The notes below the pieces were generated by a model. It had not been told where the DNA came from and did not search any database. It worked only from the letters and a program-made list of their open reading frames with translations. Shown piece by piece: positions 41,497-48,730 of a stretch of 64,000 nucleotides of DNA (position 1 is the stretch's first letter; every line of letters begins with the position of its first letter). The translations under genes were made by a program, and so were the position numbers. Source of the stretch: Betaproteobacteria bacterium (lineage in GTDB: Bacteria > Pseudomonadota > Gammaproteobacteria > Burkholderiales > Casimicrobiaceae); assembly GCA_016716425.1 (NCBI GenBank), contig JADJWJ010000002.1, positions 62,001-126,000 on the forward strand. The letters run 5' to 3'.

Positions 41497-43485
41497 TCAG
41501 GACCCGCCGAGCTTGACCATGTCCGCACCTTCGTCCCTGCGCGCGACGTGCGGCGCCAGGCGGAACGCGTCCGAGAAGCAGTCGTCCTGCTGCATGCCGT
41601 GCGCGGTGAAGGCGGGGTGCGCGGCCTCGATCATCTTCACCGAACCGCACGCGTAGATCTGGTGGCCGGCAAGGTCGGGGAAGTCGTGCAGGATCGCCTC
41701 GTGCACGAGGCCGGTGCGACCTGCCCAGTGGTCCTCGGGCTTCGGCTCCGAGAGCACGGGCACGAACGTGAAGTGCGGGTGCTCGGCCGCCCATTGCGCC
41801 GGCAGGTTCGGCATGTAGAGGTCGGACAGCGACCGCACACCCCAGTACAGGTACATCCGCCGCTTCATCCCGACGTGCAGCGCGTGCTCGACCATGCTCT
41901 TCACCGGCGCGAAGCCGGTGGCGCCGGCGACGAAGACGATCGGCTTCTTCGAGTCCTCGCGCAGGAAGAACGAGCCCAGCGGCCCTTCGATGCGCAGCGT
42001 GTCGCCGACCTTCATCTTCTCGAACACATGCGTCGTGAAGCGGCCGCCCGGGATCAGCCGGATCTGCAGCTCGACTTCCGCGTGATCGTGCGGCGCCGTC
42101 GCGAACGAGAAGCTGCGCCGCTGCCCGTCGTCGAGGATCACGTTGACGTACTGGCCCGCGTAGAAGCGGATGGGTTCGCCGGCGACCTTCAGCCGCACGA
42201 TCATCACGTCGGCCGAGGCCTTGCGCATCGCCGTGACCTTGGCGTGGTGTTCGCGTGGCGCGAGGTTGCCGAGCGGCGCGACCGGCACGTACTCGAGCTC
42301 GAGGTCGGACCGGGGGGTGGCCGAGCACGCGAGCACCATCCCCTGCGCGCGTTCCGCGTCGGACAGCGCGTCCTCCTGGTGCGGACCCTGCTCGACGTCC
42401 CCGTAGACGACCTTGCACTTGCACTTCCCGCAGCCGCCGTTGCGGCACTCGTACGGAAAGGCGATGCGTTCGCGCAGCACGGCCTCGAGGATCGACTCCC
42501 CGGGGCGGACGGGAACGATGTGGTTGTCCGGCCGCACGAGCAGGTGCAGGTCCTCCTTCGCCGCGCGCTTCGGCGGCAGCCACGGCAGCGCGGCGCACAG
42601 GAGCCCGAGCGCGACGACCAGGCCCCACGCGGCGCCGGGCGACCACTCGTAGATCAGCGGATAGACCGGCAGGTAGAACCAGTCGAGCGGAATCGTCGTC
42701 GGCGCGGCGGCGAGGTTCGCGGGCGGGCCGGACAGGGCCGGCTTCACCAGCGACAGCACGAGCAGCCCGGCGGTCACGCCGATCCATATCGGCCGCGGCG
42801 GATGGGTCTTCGCGCCGGGCACGCGCTGCGTGTGCACCCACAAGAGCGCGAGCACGCCGAGCGGCAGCCCGATGTGCAGGAACGACAGCAGCGAGAACAG
42901 GCGGTCGCTGACCGCGTCGGGCGTGATGAAGTTGCGGACCAGCGCGCCGTTGAAGGCGGGCAGCCAGTCGAGCCACTCGGCGGTCGCGACGGTGACGAAC
43001 TGGGCGGTCATGTCCCACGGCAGCATGTAGCCGTTGATGCCGGCGACGTACGTCAGCCACAGCAGGATGAGGCCGGTCGCCCACGAGAACCAGCGGAAGC
43101 TGCGGTAGTGGTCGAACACGAAGTGGCGGACGAGGTGCAGCCCCATCGCCAGCACCATCGCGTCGGACGCGTACCGGTGGAAGCTGCGCATGATGCCGCC
43201 CAGCCACCACTGTTCGTGCGTGAGCGCCTCGACCGAGTCGTACGCCTCGTTGACGCCTGTCTTGAAGAAGATGTACAGGTAGAGCCCGCTGCCGACCACC
43301 ACCCACATCAGGAAATAGGCGATCGCGCCCAGGTAGTAGAACGGATTGAGTTCGTTGCCGAACACGCGGTTGAACAGTCCCTCGGCGGCGAGGAACGCGC
43401 GCTGGCCGGTGCGCTGGACGAGCTTCAGCATCGGGCAGCGGCGCGGAAGGGGAGCGGGCGCGGGCGCGAGTTTGGCATGCGGCAT
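41497..43485 (-). CDS. cytochrome b - [2Fe-2S] ferredoxin - FAD/NAD(P) reductase fusion protein
   Basis: A 662-residue fusion. Residues about 50-300 are a cytochrome b domain with two HX13H pairs (His103/His117, His204/His218). Residues about 312-400 are a plant-type [2Fe-2S] ferredoxin (Cys347, 352, 355, 387 in ECRNGGCGKC and ACSA). Residues about 412-645 are a ferredoxin-NADP reductase module (RSFSFATAP for FAD; VAGATGFAP and YACGS for the nicotinamide nucleotide). This would join NAD(P)H to a membrane diheme b. The cytochrome b half clearly resembles that of the next fusion. The ATG at 43431 (MLKLVQ) is an alternative start; neither has a clear Shine-Dalgarno. An FNR-like half-match lies upstream. 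Confidence 0.88.
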   Translation of the reverse strand: MPHAKLAPAPAPLPRRCPMLKLVQRTGQRAFLAAEGLFNRVFGNELNPFYYLGAIAYFLMWVVVGSGLYLYIFFKTGVNEAYDSVEALTHEQWWLGGIMRSFHRYASDAMVLAMGLHLVRHFVFDHYRSFRWFSWATGLILLWLTYVAGINGYMLPWDMTAQFVTVATAEWLDWLPAFNGALVRNFITPDAVSDRLFSLLSFLHIGLPLGVLALLWVHTQRVPGAKTHPPRPIWIGVTAGLLVLSLVKPALSGPPANLAAAPTTIPLDWFYLPVYPLIYEWSPGAAWGLVVALGLLCAALPWLPPKRAAKEDLHLLVRPDNHIVPVRPGESILEAVLRERIAFPYECRNGGCGKCKCKVVYGDVEQGPHQEDALSDAERAQGMVLACSATPRSDLELEYVPVAPLGNLAPREHHAKVTAMRKASADVMIVRLKVAGEPIRFYAGQYVNVILDDGQRRSFSFATAPHDHAEVELQIRLIPGGRFTTHVFEKMKVGDTLRIEGPLGSFFLREDSKKPIVFVAGATGFAPVKSMVEHALHVGMKRRMYLYWGVRSLSDLYMPNLPAQWAAEHPHFTFVPVLSEPKPEDHWAGRTGLVHEAILHDFPDLAGHQIYACGSVKMIEAAHPAFTAHGMQQDDCFSDAFRLAPHVARRDEGADMVKLGGS

Positions 43486-43511
43486 GCTAAACGGGACGGC
43501 GCGGGCCTGGA

Positions 43512-43525
43512 ATGACGTGCATCAA
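43512..43525 (-). promoter_or_regulatory. possible FNR/DNR-type box upstream of the cytochrome b-reductase gene
   Basis: ATGACGTGCATCAA matches TTGAT-N4-ATCAA at 8 of 10 informative positions (right half perfect). It lies 27-40 bp before the 43485 start, in a 123-bp gap following the SCO gene. Two perfect boxes of the same class control the head of the cluster. Confidence 0.4.
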
Positions 43526-43608
43526 GCCACGGCCCGGGGCCGCGGGACCCGCAGATCACCCCATTGGCGCCGGGGACTTCCGCGGGTCGGTGCGGGCGCT
43601 CGCCGACG

Positions 43609-44457
43609 CTACGGCGCGCGCAGCGCCCGCTGCCGCCGCCACTCGCCTGCGAGGTACCACAGGATGGCGACCAGCACGGTGAACCCGACGAAGATTTCGA
43701 TCAGCAGCGCGTAGTCGAGCCGGTAGCGTCCCTCGCGTGCGTCGTACACGGTGCACAGGATGCGAATGCGCTCGACGAGTTCGGTGAGCGAGGGTGCGGA
43801 CGCCGGCTTGCCGGCGACGAGTTCCGAGAGCGGGACGACGAGCATCGCCGCGTCGAACGCGTCGCCGTAGACCTGCCGGTACACGCGGCCGCCCGCGTCG
43901 ACGATCGTCACCTGCGTCAGGTGGTTGAAGCCGGACGCGGTCGGCGTCCACGCGAACCCGGTGGCGCGCGCGAGTGCGTCGATCGTGGCCGCGTCGGCTG
44001 CGAGGAAGTCCCAGTTCGGCCGGGTGATCCCCTGCCGCCGCTGGAAGTCGCGCATCGCGTCCGGCGTGTCGAACGGCAGGTTGAACCCCACGGTGATCGT
44101 GCGGAACGCATTCGGGCCGAGCGCGCGCTGCGCTTCACCCACGGCACGGTCGAGGACCTTGGTCGTGACCGGGCAGACCTGGAAGCATCCGGTGTAGACG
44201 AACTGCAGCACCAGCGGCTTGTCGCGCAGGCTGGCCAGGCGCACCGGAGCGTCCGCGGCGTCGCGCAACGTGAGATCGCCGACGGGCCGACCGATCGCCC
44301 CTTGCGACAGCGCGAGCGCGTCGCGCGGCGCGAGCGCGGTCCCGGCCGGCAACTCCTGCGCGAACAGCAATCCCGCGACCAGCCACACGACGAGGCCGAT
44401 CGCCGCCGCCAGCAGCAGCTTGTTGTGGTCGACCGGCGGGCGGCGTGGGTCAGGCAT
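43609..44457 (-). CDS. SCO1/SenC-family copper chaperone
   Basis: A 282-residue protein with an N-terminal signal anchor (about 14-33), a thioredoxin-like SCO domain with the copper motif CFQVC (near residue 91), the downstream conserved His (SGFNHLTQV), and an extra C-terminal membrane helix (about 252-275). SCO proteins deliver copper to the CuA site of oxidases or reduce its cysteines. It overlaps the start region of ctaB by 8 bp and lies in the operon encoding a CuA subunit. SenC genes also accompany sNOR clusters of ammonia oxidisers. Confidence 0.9.
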   Translation of the reverse strand: MPDPRRPPVDHNKLLLAAAIGLVVWLVAGLLFAQELPAGTALAPRDALALSQGAIGRPVGDLTLRDAADAPVRLASLRDKPLVLQFVYTGCFQVCPVTTKVLDRAVGEAQRALGPNAFRTITVGFNLPFDTPDAMRDFQRRQGITRPNWDFLAADAATIDALARATGFAWTPTASGFNHLTQVTIVDAGGRVYRQVYGDAFDAAMLVVPLSELVAGKPASAPSLTELVERIRILCTVYDAREGRYRLDYALLIEIFVGFTVLVAILWYLAGEWRRQRALRAP

Positions 44458-45361
44458 CTCGGGGCGCGTCGGCGATCGCGGCCACGAGCAGCAGGGTGAG
44501 CTGGATCAGCGACGCGTGGAAGGCGGCGAGCGCCGTCTGGCGATCGGGTGCGCGCGCGAGCGCCGCGGCCTTGACGATCAGGTACGCGCCGCCGCCGGCC
44601 GCGGCCGCCAGGTAGACGAGCCCCATGCCGAGCAGCGCGGGGACGAGCGATGCGGCGACCATCAGCACGGCGCCCGCAAGCACGGCGCGCGCGGCGCGCG
44701 GAATGCCGACGACGACGGGGAGCATCGGCACGCGGGCGGCGGCGTAGTCGTCGCGGAAGGCGATCGCGAGGCTCCAGAAGTGCGGCGGCGTCCACAGGAA
44801 CAGCACGACGGCGAGCGCGAGCGGCAGCGGTCCGAGGGTGTCCGGGGTCACGGCCGCGGCGCCGGCCAGGACGGCGAAGCTGCCGGCCAGCCCGCCGATC
44901 ACGATGTTCCACCACGTGCGACGCTTCAGCCACACCGTGTAGACGACGCCGTACGTGAACGCGCCGAGGAACGTGTAGACAGCCGCCGTCGTGTTCGCGA
45001 CGAGCGCGGCCAGCAGCACGCCGGCAGCGCCGATGAGCGTGATCGCGGCGAGCCAGGCCGGCCCGGCGACCAGGCGGCCGGTCACGAAGGCGCGCTTGCG
45101 CGTGCGGCTCATCACCGCGTCGAGGTCGCGCTCGACGTACTGGTTGAAGGCGCCGGCCGCCGCCGAGGCCATGGTCACGGCGAGCGCGAGCGCGAGGATC
45201 CGCCAGCCGCCGACGGCGGGACCGGGCGTGATCGCGAGCCCGGCGACCGCGGTGAAGCCGATCACGAGCCCGATGCGCAGCTTGAACAGGTCGAAGAAGA
45301 GACGCACCGGCGACGCGCGCGCCGCGCCGTACGTCATCGTTGCCTCGTCGCCATGCGCCAT
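44450..45361 (-). CDS. ctaB: protoheme IX farnesyltransferase (heme O synthase)
   Basis: A 303-residue UbiA-superfamily membrane enzyme that adds farnesyl to heme b, giving heme O for heme-copper oxidases. It has nine helices. The Asp-rich motif NQYVERDLDAVMSRTRKR is the CtaB/Cox10 signature, and WTPPHFWSLAI is the second conserved site. It lies between the catalytic subunit gene (91 bp away) and SCO (8-bp overlap), as in other heme-copper oxidase operons. It implies that the cluster's oxidase, or another in the cell, uses heme O or A. Confidence 0.95.
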   Translation of the reverse strand: MAHGDEATMTYGAARASPVRLFFDLFKLRIGLVIGFTAVAGLAITPGPAVGGWRILALALAVTMASAAAGAFNQYVERDLDAVMSRTRKRAFVTGRLVAGPAWLAAITLIGAAGVLLAALVANTTAAVYTFLGAFTYGVVYTVWLKRRTWWNIVIGGLAGSFAVLAGAAAVTPDTLGPLPLALAVVLFLWTPPHFWSLAIAFRDDYAAARVPMLPVVVGIPRAARAVLAGAVLMVAASLVPALLGMGLVYLAAAAGGGAYLIVKAAALARAPDRQTALAAFHASLIQLTLLLVAAIADAPRDA

Positions 45362-45403
45362 GAGCGTCCCCTCCAGGGCTGGTCGTCCGTACGTCGCGCC
45401 GCC

Positions 45404-45432
45404 GGTGGTGGCGGCCCCGGCCCGCCGCCACC
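45404..45432 (-). terminator. GC hairpin between subunit I and ctaB
   Basis: GGTGGTGGCGG (45404-45414) can pair with CCGCCGCCACC (45422-45432) with one G-T-type mismatch around a short loop, within the 91-bp gap. No T-tract follows, so a transcript-stabilising or attenuating role is as likely as termination. Confidence 0.3.
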
Positions 45433-45452
45433 GCGCCGCGGCCGCCGCTCCC

Positions 45453-47183
45453 CTAGGACAGCGGCCACACGGTCGACAGGTACTTCCAGTTGACGAAGTA
45501 GTACAGGACGAACGAGAGCAGGAACACGAGCGCCAGCACGAACGTTCCGGGCGCGACGAAGCCGGCGGTGCCGATATTCGACCCGTGCGCCTCGAACGCG
45601 ACCTCGACCGGCTTCATCGTCGGCGCGACGCCATCGCGCGCCTTGACGTACGCGAAGTCCGGTGTCGCGATCCGCTTGCCGAGGAACACGCTGCCCACGG
45701 TGATCAGCAGGTACATCGCGCCGCCGACGGTCGCGAGCAGTCCGCAGATGGCCATCGCCGCGATCATCAGCCACGCGGTACCGCCCGCCCACCCGTCGTA
45801 CGCGAGCGGATTGCCGGCGAACGTGATGTCCCAGTGCCGGCGCGGCACGCCGAGCGTGCCGGCACCCATCATGAACAGCGAGAAGCCGGCCATGCCGAGT
45901 CCGAACACGTAGGGCTGCCACTTGGCCATGCCGGGAAACATCAGCTCGCGCCGGAACAGCGTCGGGATCAGGAAGTACGTCAGCCCCATGAAGGCGAGCG
46001 TCGTGCCGATCACGACCGTCGCGTGGAAGTGGCCCGGCACGTAGATCGTGTTGTGGATGATGAGGTTCAGCTGCTCGGTGCCCATCATCACGCCGGAGAT
46101 CCCGCCGAGAAAGCCGAAGCCGATCAGCGAAATGAACATCGCCGAGAAGCTGGGGTTGCCCCACGGCGCCTTGCGCAGCCACTCGAAGAGCCCCTTGTTG
46201 TAGCCCTTCTGGCGCTGCGCGACCTCGATGGCGCCCGGCACCGTCAGCCCGTGCACCATCGACGCCAGCACGGCGAGGTACATCGCGTAGCTGGTGTTGA
46301 AGATCTTCCAGTGCGACGTCAGGCCGGGGTCGGCCAGCAGGTGGTGCGCGGAGGCAAGCTGCAGGAACAGGATGTAGAGCAGGAACGCCGTGCGCGATAC
46401 CTTCTCCGACATCGGCTTCGCGCCGAACACGATCGCGGCGATCGCGTACCAGACCGACACGTGGGCGGCGACGTTGATCTGCTGCGAGCTGTGCCCGAAC
46501 GCCCACCACACGGTCCGGTACATCAGCGAGTCGATGTGCCCGATGAGGCCGACCGACCAGAGGAACGTCGGGATCAGGATGATCGCGCCGGAGGCGATCG
46601 TGAAGATCGCGATGATCGCGGCCGTGATGGCCCCGAAGGTGACCAGCGGCACCGACCCGTGATAGGTCTTCTCGCTCTTCGCGACGGCCAGCGTGCCCAG
46701 GAACACGAAGCAGGCGATCAGCGCGCCGACGGCGAACAGGATGAGGCCCAGGTAGAAGGCCGGGTGCGCGCCCATCGGCACGTACGACGTGAACATCACG
46801 GACGAGTCGCCGCGGAACACCGCGACGTTGTTCACCAGCGCGCCGACGATCATCAGCCAGAAGCCCGCCCACGCCCAGTTCGGCGCCGCGAGCCGGCAGC
46901 GCAGCAGCGTCGACGCGCAGAAGTAGAGGACGGCGATCTCGAAGAAGATGATCCAGAACACGAGCATGTCGAGCCCGTGCGCGGTCAGCAGCAGGTAGAA
47001 CCAGTCGGGCGGCAGCAGGTGCACCGCCTGCCAGCGCGTGAGCACGATCAGCACCGCCAGCACGCCGCCGACCAGCAGCGACACGACCGCCGCGACCGCG
47101 TTCCAGCGCATCAGCTTCTCGGCGGGCTCGTGATAGGACAGGCCCGTGGACGGGCAGACGCGGAAGTTCCGGTTGACGGCCAT
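45453..47183 (-). CDS. heme-copper subunit I, sNOR-like (no active-site Tyr)
   Basis: A 576-residue membrane protein with about fourteen helices. Superfamily ligands are present: His69 (TAHGLDML, low-spin heme), His231 (FGHSSQQINVAAH, CuB), His280/His281 (SAHHLLAD, CuB), His385/His387 (PGHFHATVV, hemes). The O2-reductase motif H-P-x-x-Y is replaced: position +4 from His231 is Gln235. That change, a CuA partner, ctaB and a senC neighbour match the sNOR type of nitric oxide reductase known from ammonia oxidisers. The alternative is an atypical B-type oxygen reductase. Subunit II lies 12 bp upstream. Confidence 0.85.
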   Translation of the reverse strand: MAVNRNFRVCPSTGLSYHEPAEKLMRWNAVAAVVSLLVGGVLAVLIVLTRWQAVHLLPPDWFYLLLTAHGLDMLVFWIIFFEIAVLYFCASTLLRCRLAAPNWAWAGFWLMIVGALVNNVAVFRGDSSVMFTSYVPMGAHPAFYLGLILFAVGALIACFVFLGTLAVAKSEKTYHGSVPLVTFGAITAAIIAIFTIASGAIILIPTFLWSVGLIGHIDSLMYRTVWWAFGHSSQQINVAAHVSVWYAIAAIVFGAKPMSEKVSRTAFLLYILFLQLASAHHLLADPGLTSHWKIFNTSYAMYLAVLASMVHGLTVPGAIEVAQRQKGYNKGLFEWLRKAPWGNPSFSAMFISLIGFGFLGGISGVMMGTEQLNLIIHNTIYVPGHFHATVVIGTTLAFMGLTYFLIPTLFRRELMFPGMAKWQPYVFGLGMAGFSLFMMGAGTLGVPRRHWDITFAGNPLAYDGWAGGTAWLMIAAMAICGLLATVGGAMYLLITVGSVFLGKRIATPDFAYVKARDGVAPTMKPVEVAFEAHGSNIGTAGFVAPGTFVLALVFLLSFVLYYFVNWKYLSTVWPLS

Positions 47184-47195
47184 CGCTTTCTCCCC

Positions 47196-47744
47196 CTACT
47201 TGGACTTGACCACGTACAGCCGGCTCACCATCGTCGCGTGGTTGATGCCGCAGTACTCGTTGCAGACGATGCCGTAGGTTCCCGCGCGGGTGGGCGTGAG
47301 CGTGACGACGTGGTCGTAGTTCGGATGGACCTGGATGTTGATGTTCTCCGGCTGCAGCGAGAAGCCGTGCAGGTAGTCGAGCGAGGCCAGATGCAGCCGG
47401 TAGGTCTTGCCCTCCTCGAGCTCGAGCATCGGCCACCACGCCCACAGCCGTGCGATCAGGTAGACGTCGCTGCCCGCGGGCGGACGCACGACCGGGATCT
47501 TCTGGTCGGTCTCCACGCGGACCGTGTACTTGTCGACCATCGCCTGCGTCTTGGCGGTGAACGCCTCGGGCGTCGTGCGGTAGGCCTCGTTGGCGAGGTT
47601 CTGCTTACCGAACACGTGCCAGTACGGCATCATGAAGAACATGACGAGGCACCAGACGAACGCGATGACGATCCACATGCCCTCGACGCGGTCGAGCGGC
47701 TGCTTCCACCAGACGCGCTGGGTGGGGGGGGAAATGGCACTCAC
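47196..47744 (-). CDS. CuA-containing heme-copper oxidase subunit II
   Basis: A 182-residue protein with one N-terminal membrane helix (about 22-42) and a periplasmic cupredoxin domain. CuA ligands are complete: His126 (YLHGFSL), Cys161 and Cys165 (CNEYCGINHATM), His169 and Met172. CuA accepts electrons from a cytochrome c or cupredoxin. The start is a GTG at 47744 with AAGGAGGA about 9 nt upstream; no ATG fits. It lies 39 bp after the small membrane subunit and 12 bp before subunit I. Confidence 0.92.
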   Translation of the reverse strand: MSAISPPTQRVWWKQPLDRVEGMWIVIAFVWCLVMFFMMPYWHVFGKQNLANEAYRTTPEAFTAKTQAMVDKYTVRVETDQKIPVVRPPAGSDVYLIARLWAWWPMLELEEGKTYRLHLASLDYLHGFSLQPENINIQVHPNYDHVVTLTPTRAGTYGIVCNEYCGINHATMVSRLYVVKSK

Positions 47745-47783
47745 GGGGGCATCCTCCTTGCGTGGCGGCGTGCGCGCCGGGAC

Positions 47784-47963
47784 CTACTTGGCGATGGGGA
47801 TGCCGACGATTTCCATCACGCCCCACACGATGTAGAGCACGGTCGGCATCGCGATTCCCAGGAAGAGCAGCAGGAACGGGTTGTCGAGCAGTTGCTGCAT
47901 TGCGGGAATCGGCTCGTCCGGCACTTCGTTCGCGGGCGTGCTGTCGGTGCTGGCGGTGTCCAT
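47784..47963 (-). CDS. 59-residue membrane subunit, first gene of the heme-copper operon
   Basis: The sequence encodes MDTASTDSTPANEVPDEPIP, then a hydrophobic helix (LLLFLGIAMPTVLYIVWGVM), ending VGIPIAK. AGGAGGAG lies about 5 nt before the ATG, an excellent ribosome site. Small one-helix polypeptides encoded beside CuA subunits are known in B-type (ba3-like) oxidases as subunit IIa, and this is probably the equivalent. It is the first gene of the minus-strand respiratory run, just inside the FNR-box control region. Confidence 0.85.
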   Translation of the reverse strand: MDTASTDSTPANEVPDEPIPAMQQLLDNPFLLLFLGIAMPTVLYIVWGVMEIVGIPIAK

Positions 47964-48097
47964 GGGTGCTCCTCCTAGTCGCGGCGCCCGTTGCGCGGGC
48001 TTGCCGGTGTCGCCTGTTCCGCAGGCGGAATCGCGCGGTTCGCGCGTGCCCGTTCGGTGGTTCGGCGGACTCTACGGCTGCCGTCGCAGCGGAAGAA

Positions 48098-48111
48098 TTG
48101 ATGCGCATCAA
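48098..48111. promoter_or_regulatory. perfect FNR/DNR-type box 1
   Basis: TTGATGCGCATCAA matches the FNR/DNR consensus TTGAT-N4-ATCAA exactly. It is centred at 48104.5 in the divergent region between the heme-copper operon (start 47963) and the DUF2249 gene (start 48209 or 48266). Such sites bind FNR (oxygen) or DNR/NnrR (nitric oxide) activators. Confidence 0.85.
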
Positions 48112-48184
48112 GGATTCCGGAACATCATGCGAGTGTGGTCTATCGCGATGCGTCGGCGGCACGCGCCGCCGCGCGCGGAATCGC

Positions 48185-48198
48185 TTGACGCGCGTCAA
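48185..48198. promoter_or_regulatory. perfect CRP/FNR-family palindrome, box 2
   Basis: TTGACGCGCGTCAA is a perfect TTGAC-N4-GTCAA palindrome, 87 bp from box 1 (centre to centre). Its end overlaps the AAGGAG ribosome site of the GTG start at 48209. The two boxes may serve opposite strands or one may block. Confidence 0.75.
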
Positions 48199-48208
48199 GG
48201 AGACGCGC

Positions 48209-48517
48209 GTGGTCGCGCCGAACAATGCGCTCACCGCACTCCGCGGCAGGTCGGGGCCCGATGCCATGAGCGAACAACCGGAGGAACGCTTGGTCACGCT
48301 CGACGTGCGCGGCATGGAGCCGCCGGAGCCGATGCTGCGCGTGCTCGAGACGATCGACCGCTTCGGCGAGCACGACCGGCTGCGGCTCGTCATCGACTGC
48401 ACGCCGACGCCGCTGCTGCGCATCCTCGACCGCAACGGCTTCGACTACGAGATGGTGCCCGGCCGCGAGTCCGTGCACGAGATCACCATTCGCCGGCGGC
48501 CGGGCGCCGCGCGCTGA
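48209..48517 (+). CDS. DUF2249 domain protein
   Basis: A 102-residue protein from a GTG preceded by AAGGAG with 6-nt spacing. An alternative ATG at 48266 gives 83 residues and has no ribosome site, but would suit activation from box 2 at -41.5. The DUF2249 core starts LDVRGMEPPEPMLRVLETID and ends with a small SirA/TusA-like beta-alpha fold. The family is often encoded near denitrification and NO-response genes, some fused to hemerythrin domains, but its molecular role is not established. It is divergent from the heme-copper operon and shares two FNR-type boxes with it. Confidence 0.8.
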   Translation: MVAPNNALTALRGRSGPDAMSEQPEERLVTLDVRGMEPPEPMLRVLETIDRFGEHDRLRLVIDCTPTPLLRILDRNGFDYEMVPGRESVHEITIRRRPGAAR

Positions 48518-48730
48518 CGCCGCGTCCCCGGCCACGCGGATCGCGGCCTGCCGGCGCACTGGCAGGCTTCTTGCCCCGATACGGCTACCGCGCTGCCGGC
48601 GCCCGCGTCCGGCCGGAATCCGGTCGCCGACGGTCAGTCCCTGACCGAAAAGTGTCACACTGCCGCCGCGCCGCGCCTCCGGCGCGGCCCTCCGCGGGCC
48701 CCGTGCCCGGCCGCGCGAGTGCGATGAGAG

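Noticed and set aside
39335..43306. A 1323-codon minus-strand frame extending the b-FeS-MvhD gene upstream
   Set aside because: Beyond 40966 it runs out of frame through the 172-residue protein and the other fusion gene; the upstream translation is Arg/Ala-rich. GTG at 40966 with GTGA overlap is the real start.
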